Assembly (NCBI GenBank): GCA_014799645.1
Contig: JAAVHQ010000012.1
Span: 14,763-31,950, forward strand
DNA: 17,188 nt
From: Clostridiales bacterium
GTDB lineage: Bacteria; Bacillota; Clostridia; Christensenellales; UBA3700
Direction: 5' to 3'
In this document: positions 13,309 through 17,188 of the stretch, in pieces
How positions within the stretch are numbered: the stretch's first letter is position 1
Layout of the letters: each line of letters opens with the position of its first letter
The notes under the pieces: generated by a model
Seen by the model: only the letters and a program-made list of their open reading frames with translations
Told to the model about the DNA's origin: nothing
The model's database searches: none
Made by a program: the position numbers and the translations under genes

Positions 13309-14196
13309 ATGGATAAATTTATTCAAGGGTGTATGCGAATAAAGGATATGACTACGGCTCAGGTGCGCACGCTTATAGAGAGCAATTTAGAGTCGGGCAT
13401 CAACGTATTCGACCACGCGGATATTTACGGCAGGGGCGAGTGCGAGACCTTATTCGGCAAAGCGCTCAAAGAAGACCAATCTCTTAGAGATAAAATCGTA
13501 TTGCAGACCAAGTGCGGTATCGTCAAGGATTTGTCTTGCCACCGCTATGACAATTCCACCAACTATATTATAGATAGCGTTCACAAGAGTATGGGCAGAC
13601 TCAAAGTCGACAAAATCGAAAGAGTGCTTATCCACAGACCCGACGCGTTGCTTATGCCCGAAGAAGTCGCAAAAGCGTTTGATAAACTTTATAGCGAAGG
13701 CGCGGTAGACAGTTTCGGCGTAAGTAATTTTTCAGGCAATCAAATCGCTTTGCTATCTAGCGGAGTAAGACAAAAGATTGAATACAATCAAATTCGACTT
13801 AGCATAGCGCACTGTCCTATGATTGAGAACGGATTTAATTACAACCGTTACGAAGACGGCGGTATCAATCGCGACGACGGCACGTTGGAGTATTGCAGAA
13901 TGAACAATATCCAAATTCAGTGCTATTCGCCTTATAAGGGTAAGAACAAGTCGTTTATCGGCGACTATCGTTATCAAAAACTCAATAAGTTGCTCAAAGA
14001 AATTGCATTTAAGTATGAAGTTACGCCCAATGCGATAGCAGCCGCTTGGCTACTCAAGCATCCCGCGAATTTCGCCGTAATCAACGGAACGACGCAACCC
14101 GAGAGAGTTAAGCAAATCGCCAAGGCGAAGGATATTACTCTTACCCGTATCGAGTGGTACGAACTTTATCTTGCTTGCGGAAGAAAGTTGCCTTAA
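13309..14196 (+). CDS. Aldo/keto reductase, YdhF-like
   Basis: 295 residues with the aldo/keto reductase catalytic tetrad in place: D35 and Y40 (FDHADIYG), K68 (QTKCG) and H109 (LIHRPD). DHADIYGRGECETLFG, LIHRPDALL, FGVSNFSGNQIALL and the C-terminal end TRIEWYELYLACGRKLP resemble the E. coli YdhF group of NADPH-dependent oxidoreductases. Physiological substrate unknown. It has its own promoter and is followed 11 bases later by ispE, with which it may be cotranscribed; nothing suggests a biochemical link to isoprenoid synthesis. The gene separates veg/SipL-like from ispE relative to tighter arrangements in other Firmicutes. Confidence 0.92.
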   Translation: MDKFIQGCMRIKDMTTAQVRTLIESNLESGINVFDHADIYGRGECETLFGKALKEDQSLRDKIVLQTKCGIVKDLSCHRYDNSTNYIIDSVHKSMGRLKVDKIERVLIHRPDALLMPEEVAKAFDKLYSEGAVDSFGVSNFSGNQIALLSSGVRQKIEYNQIRLSIAHCPMIENGFNYNRYEDGGINRDDGTLEYCRMNNIQIQCYSPYKGKNKSFIGDYRYQKLNKLLKEIAFKYEVTPNAIAAAWLLKHPANFAVINGTTQPERVKQIAKAKDITLTRIEWYELYLACGRKLP

Positions 14197-14204
14197 AATA
14201 TAAT
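14175..14204 (+). promoter_or_regulatory. Possible ispE promoter abutting its start codon
   Basis: Perfect TATAAT at 14199-14204, three bases before the ispE ATG, with TTGCGG (14175-14180) 18 bases upstream. It would start a transcript at or just inside the ATG. It may be coincidental in A/T-rich DNA, because ispE could also be read from the upstream reductase promoter. Confidence 0.35.
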
Positions 14205-14207
14205 AGT

Positions 14208-15002
14208 ATGGATAAAATAAAGATTAATGTATATGCGAAAATAAATCTTGCGCTTGATATAGTCGGCGTGAGAGAAGACGGCTATCACGAGTTGGAAATG
14301 CTCAACTCTTCCGTCAGCATTTATGATACTGTCAGCGCTTGCAAAAGCGATAAAAGCGTTGTGTTTATGGACGGCGTAAAAGCCAAAGAGAACAACACAG
14401 CATTAAAAACTCTTCAAATTCTCAAAGAAAATTTCAATATCGATATGCGCGTGAATATTCAAAAGCGCATACCTTTTTCGGCGGGCTTAGGCGGTTCATC
14501 TGCCGACGCAAGCGGAGTATTTTTCTGCGCGCATAAACTTTTCGGCATACCGCTTGATAAACTTGCAAGTCTTGCAGTAAATGTCGGTTGCGACGTGCCG
14601 TATATGATAAACGGAGGGGGAGCGCGAGTGCGCGGAGTGGGCGAAATCGTCGAGCCTTGCGAAGTCCCTCAACTTTCGCTTGTAATATGCCAAAGCGAAT
14701 ACGGAGCGTCGACAAAAGAGATTTATAATACCTACGATGAAATCGGCGCGTACCCAAGAAGCGGCAATCACTTCAACGCGCTCGAAAAGTCGGCTGTATC
14801 GCTCAATCCCAATATCCAACTCGCAAAAGAACAGTTAAATAGATTTACCGACGAAGTCTTTATGACGGGCAGCGGCAGCGCCTACGTCGGTGTATTCAGT
14901 AGCCTTGAAGATGCAAAGCGTTGTCTTGACAGCCTCGTAGGCGATTTCGCATTCAAAGGGGTTGCGCAAACAATGAGTAGCGGAATTGAGATTTTAGAGT
15001 AA
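14208..15002 (+). CDS. ispE: 4-diphosphocytidyl-2-C-methyl-D-erythritol kinase
   Basis: 264 residues from ATG 14208; a longer frame to 14154 would overlap the reductase gene and adds residues with no family match. The GHMP kinase phosphorylates CDP-methylerythritol in the MEP isoprenoid pathway. Motif 1: NVYAKINLALDIVG with K11; motif 2, the ATP loop PFSAGLGGSSADAS (89-102); catalytic-type D129 in VGCDVPYMI; motif 3: MTGSGSAYVGVF near the C-terminus. DGYHELEML is also diagnostic. No Shine-Dalgarno sequence is visible before the ATG. Neighbourhood with veg matches Bacillus and clostridial chromosomes. Confidence 0.95.
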   Translation: MDKIKINVYAKINLALDIVGVREDGYHELEMLNSSVSIYDTVSACKSDKSVVFMDGVKAKENNTALKTLQILKENFNIDMRVNIQKRIPFSAGLGGSSADASGVFFCAHKLFGIPLDKLASLAVNVGCDVPYMINGGGARVRGVGEIVEPCEVPQLSLVICQSEYGASTKEIYNTYDEIGAYPRSGNHFNALEKSAVSLNPNIQLAKEQLNRFTDEVFMTGSGSAYVGVFSSLEDAKRCLDSLVGDFAFKGVAQTMSSGIEILE

Positions 15003-15038
15003 TAAAATAAGTTTGATTTTCACATTTTCTATTTGCGC

Positions 15039-15067
15039 TTGATATTTCCTTTGATATCCTATATAAT
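15039..15067 (+). promoter_or_regulatory. Sigma-A type promoter of the acyltransferase operon
   Basis: TTGATA (15039-15044), 17 bases, perfect TATAAT (15062-15067). The start near 15074 places GAGGAG (15076-15081) almost at the 5' end of the mRNA. The region 15041-15060 carries a tandem near-repeat of GATATxxCCT. Confidence 0.82.
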
Positions 15068-15086
15068 GGAATTGTGAGGAGTTGTT

Positions 15087-16361
15087 ATGAAGAACGCAAT
15101 GTTTGACAAGGAATGGTTCAAACTTGACAATGCCGCAAAGATTTATCCTGCGGCAAGGAGTTCGAGGTGGAACGCGGTTTTCCGTATGGCGGTTGTGATG
15201 AAGGAAGAGGTAAAACCCGATATTCTTCAACAAGCCTTAGACGATATAATAGATAGATTTCCCACTTTTCAAGTTACGCTCAAAAAAGGATTTTTTTGGT
15301 ATTACTTTCAATACGTGAACGAGAAGCCGAAGATTGAGGAAGAAAATGACTATCCTTGCTCGATTATGCGACTTACGGGCAGAGGACACGTATTCAGAGT
15401 ACTGTATCACTCGCACCGCATTTCGGTGGAAGTATTCCATTCTATTACCGACGGCACGGGCAATATTACTTTCTTGAAAACGCTTGTCAGCAGATATTGC
15501 GAACTTTGCGGAGCGACGATTGAGGATTACGGCGATATACTTCACTTTGAGGACGACCCTACGCCCGAAGAGGTAGAGGATTCTTTTTCAAGGTATTTGG
15601 ACAAGAGCAAAGGCACTTTGCCGAGAAGAGAAGAAAAAGCGTATCAAATCAAGTGTCAAAAGGAAAAGCGCGGAGTACTCAACGTCACGCAAGGCAGTAT
15701 GCCGTTCGAGCAACTGCACAAGGTCGCCAAGTCTTTCGGTTGCACTATCAACACGTATCTTACCGCGGTGCTTGCTTACGTCGTACTCAATAGACAACTC
15801 TATGAAAAGCGCAACAAAAAGCGTCCCGTAAGAGTTCAAGTGCCTATCAATTTGCGCAAGATGTTCCCATCTTGTACGCTTAGAAATTTCGCAGGCTATT
15901 ACAACACGACGACGCAACCCGTAGAGCAGACTTTCGAAGAAATCGTCAAGGATATCGGCGCGCAACTCAAAGAGAAGATTACGCCCGAGTACTGTCAGAA
16001 GTTTATCAATTCAAACGTATCTCTCGAAAAGAATCCCGTCATCAGAATTGCGCCTAGATTTATCAAGACGCTGTTTATGAATATGTCGTTCTATATGGTC
16101 GGCGAGAACCTTATGTCTTGCTCGTTCAGTAATATTGGCAACGTCGTTACCCCCAAAGAGTTGTACGACTATATCGACAGGTTTGAATTCGTAATAGGTC
16201 CGCAAAAGTATATGAATCACGCAATGACTTGCGCTTCTTACAACGGCGCAAGTTTGGTGACTTTCTCGCGTACGTCAAAAGACCCGACGTTGGAACGCGA
16301 TTTCTTTGCCATACTCACAAAACACGGCATTGACGTAACCGTCAATAGCAACAGGAGGTAA
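15087..16361 (+). CDS. Condensation-domain-like acyltransferase (alcohol acetyltransferase-like)
   Basis: 424 residues, GAGGAG five bases before ATG 15087. Fold and motifs point to the chloramphenicol acetyltransferase/condensation/wax-ester synthase superfamily: H118-S-I-T-D122-G123 in VFHSITDGTG corresponds to HHxxxDG, keeping the catalytic second His and Asp-Gly, with Phe in place of the first His. The second half has PVRVQVPINLRKMFPS then TLRNFAGYY, matching the NLR...NF element of that superfamily. The enzyme would transfer an acyl group from CoA or a carrier to an alcohol or amine; acceptor and donor are unknown. No transmembrane helix. It is followed two bases later by a zinc-ribbon membrane protein whose ribosome binding site overlaps its stop codon, so the two are probably made together. 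Confidence 0.82.
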   Translation: MKNAMFDKEWFKLDNAAKIYPAARSSRWNAVFRMAVVMKEEVKPDILQQALDDIIDRFPTFQVTLKKGFFWYYFQYVNEKPKIEEENDYPCSIMRLTGRGHVFRVLYHSHRISVEVFHSITDGTGNITFLKTLVSRYCELCGATIEDYGDILHFEDDPTPEEVEDSFSRYLDKSKGTLPRREEKAYQIKCQKEKRGVLNVTQGSMPFEQLHKVAKSFGCTINTYLTAVLAYVVLNRQLYEKRNKKRPVRVQVPINLRKMFPSCTLRNFAGYYNTTTQPVEQTFEEIVKDIGAQLKEKITPEYCQKFINSNVSLEKNPVIRIAPRFIKTLFMNMSFYMVGENLMSCSFSNIGNVVTPKELYDYIDRFEFVIGPQKYMNHAMTCASYNGASLVTFSRTSKDPTLERDFFAILTKHGIDVTVNSNRR

Positions 16362-16363
16362 GT

Positions 16364-17032
16364 ATGAATCATTGTCGAAGATGCGGCGTTGAAGTAGATG
16401 AGAATTTGGGTAATTGCCCCCTTTGCGGAGCGTTTGTCAGCGAAAACACGCAGGATTCTATCTATGAATATCCCCAAATAAATTATAAGACGAAACGACA
16501 GTTGTTTTTGAGAATAAGTTTGTTTATCACAATCTTCACGATTGCGCTGGTTGTGGCAATCAACGTCGCCGTCAATCATACGGTGTCGTGGTCGTTGCAT
16601 GTCATATTCGGCTTTGTCGTATTGTGGTTTGCGGTCGGCAGGTCGATAATAAAGAGATTCAACGTACGAAAGCATTTGGCATGGGATTTTATTGCGGTAA
16701 TCGCGCTATTGTTCTATATCAATTTGTGGTCGTCACGACTTCAAAATCCGTGGGCGTTTACGCTCGGCGCGCCAATCGCGGTATTGACTTGGGCAACCGT
16801 CCTTGAAATCCTCGTCTTTGCGCACAAGGGCGGAAGAGGGAATTATATGATTGCTTTGACAAGGCTCTTCGCGCTTTCTGCAATCTGCATTGGAATATCC
16901 TTCTTATGGCTTGGTAAATGCGATTGGGGTTGGATAATTTGCGCGGCAAGAGGTTTCGTCGACGTCCTCGCGTTGTCTTTCTTTGCAAAAGACGCTTACT
17001 TTCAAGAGCTTAAAAAGAGATTGCACGTGTAA
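16364..17032 (+). CDS. Zinc-ribbon, six-helix membrane protein (DUF6320-like)
   Basis: 222 residues; AGGAGGT overlapping the previous stop codon precedes ATG 16364. The N-terminus is a minimal zinc ribbon, C4-x2-C7 and C18-x2-C21 (HCRRCGVE, GNCPLCGAF). A short linker is followed by six hydrophobic segments at about 47-69, 75-95, 105-122, 131-153, 162-183 and 189-208, with a basic C-terminus (LKKRLHV). This corresponds to an uncharacterised family I recall as DUF6320, commonly found next to condensation-like acyltransferases in Clostridia. It may anchor or partner the upstream enzyme at the membrane; that is inference. No enzymatic motif is evident. Confidence 0.8.
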   Translation: MNHCRRCGVEVDENLGNCPLCGAFVSENTQDSIYEYPQINYKTKRQLFLRISLFITIFTIALVVAINVAVNHTVSWSLHVIFGFVVLWFAVGRSIIKRFNVRKHLAWDFIAVIALLFYINLWSSRLQNPWAFTLGAPIAVLTWATVLEILVFAHKGGRGNYMIALTRLFALSAICIGISFLWLGKCDWGWIICAARGFVDVLALSFFAKDAYFQELKKRLHV

Positions 17033-17033
17033 A

Positions 17034-17060
17034 AAAAGCGGACTTTGAAAGTCCGCTTTT
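17034..17060. terminator. Bidirectional rho-independent terminator
   Basis: Perfect inverted repeat AAAAGCGGACTTT (17034-17046) / AAAGTCCGCTTTT (17048-17060), with A-run and T-run outer ends, lying between the stop codons of the convergent genes at 17032 (plus) and 17081 (minus). It can terminate both transcripts. Confidence 0.9.
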
Positions 17061-17080
17061 ATATTGTGTTTTGTTCGCTA

Positions 17081-17188
17081 TTACTTGGATTTCTTAGCCG
17101 CTTTCTTTTCGGCTTTTTCTTTTTCCTTTTGAGCTTTCTTTTTAGCCTTGTCTTCTTCGTCGCCGCCGATATTCTTCAATACCATGCC
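17081..17188 (-). CDS. C-terminal end of an unidentified protein with a Lys/Glu/Ala-rich tail
   Basis: The last 35 complete codons of a minus-strand gene entering from the right edge, stop TAA at 17083-17081. The residues run GMVLKNIGGDEEDKAKKKAQ and end EKKAAKKSK. Such lysine-rich charged tails are found on many unrelated clostridial proteins, including membrane transporters and ribosome-associated proteins, so no family can be named. It is convergent with the zinc-ribbon gene and shares its terminator. A 33-codon gene starting at the internal ATG (17186) cannot be excluded, but its upstream region is outside the window. Confidence 0.65.
   Translation of the reverse strand, partial: GMVLKNIGGDEEDKAKKKAQKEKEKAEKKAAKKSK

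Overview
The window looks like chromosomal DNA of a spore-forming or spore-ancestral member of the Clostridia (Bacillota). The signs are low-GC intergenic regions, strong purine-rich ribosome binding sites, sigma-A type promoters (TTGACA/TATAAT with 17-base spacing), a Veg homologue, a SPOCS+LysM protein resembling the spore morphogenesis factor SipL, and a cobalamin methionine synthase whose reactivation domain is a separate gene. I see no phage genes, transposase, CRISPR array, tRNA or rRNA.

Layout. (1) 1-305, minus: N-terminus of an NADP-type glutamate dehydrogenase, transcribed divergently from (2) 603-2210, plus: a four-helix GtrA-like membrane protein with a long acidic Glu/Val repeat and then a histone-H1-like Lys/Ala/Thr/Pro repeat tail; a clear terminator follows. 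(3) 2336-6230, plus: a methionine/one-carbon operon of metF, a stand-alone MetH activation-domain gene and a MetH lacking that domain. (4) 6231-6470: a repeat-like, gene-free stretch, then a Nudix hydrolase (6486-6893) that converges on and overlaps the next operon. (5) 11245-6877, minus: an OmpR-family regulator, a BcrA/LanF-like ABC ATPase, two paralogous ABC-2 permeases and a histidine kinase with no sensor domain. This resembles lantibiotic/bacitracin immunity modules such as LanFEG or CprABC-RK. An 11-base-period direct repeat just upstream of the ATPase gene is a good candidate for the regulator's binding site. (6) 11362-15002, plus: veg, a SipL-like gene, a YdhF-type aldo/keto reductase and ispE. 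Veg-to-ispE proximity is also seen in Bacillus. (7) 15087-17032, plus: a condensation-domain-like acyltransferase and a zinc-ribbon, six-helix membrane protein. These end at a bidirectional terminator shared with (8) the Lys/Glu-rich C-terminus of a converging gene (17081-17188, minus).

Several start codons are set here downstream of the longest possible frame because the ribosome binding site or promoter position demands it (603, 2336, 7767, 8712, 11245, 11362, 14208). The least explained items are the membrane-anchored histone-like protein, the regulatory architecture of the ABC/two-component operon, the acyltransferase/zinc-ribbon pair and the composite repeat at 6231-6470.
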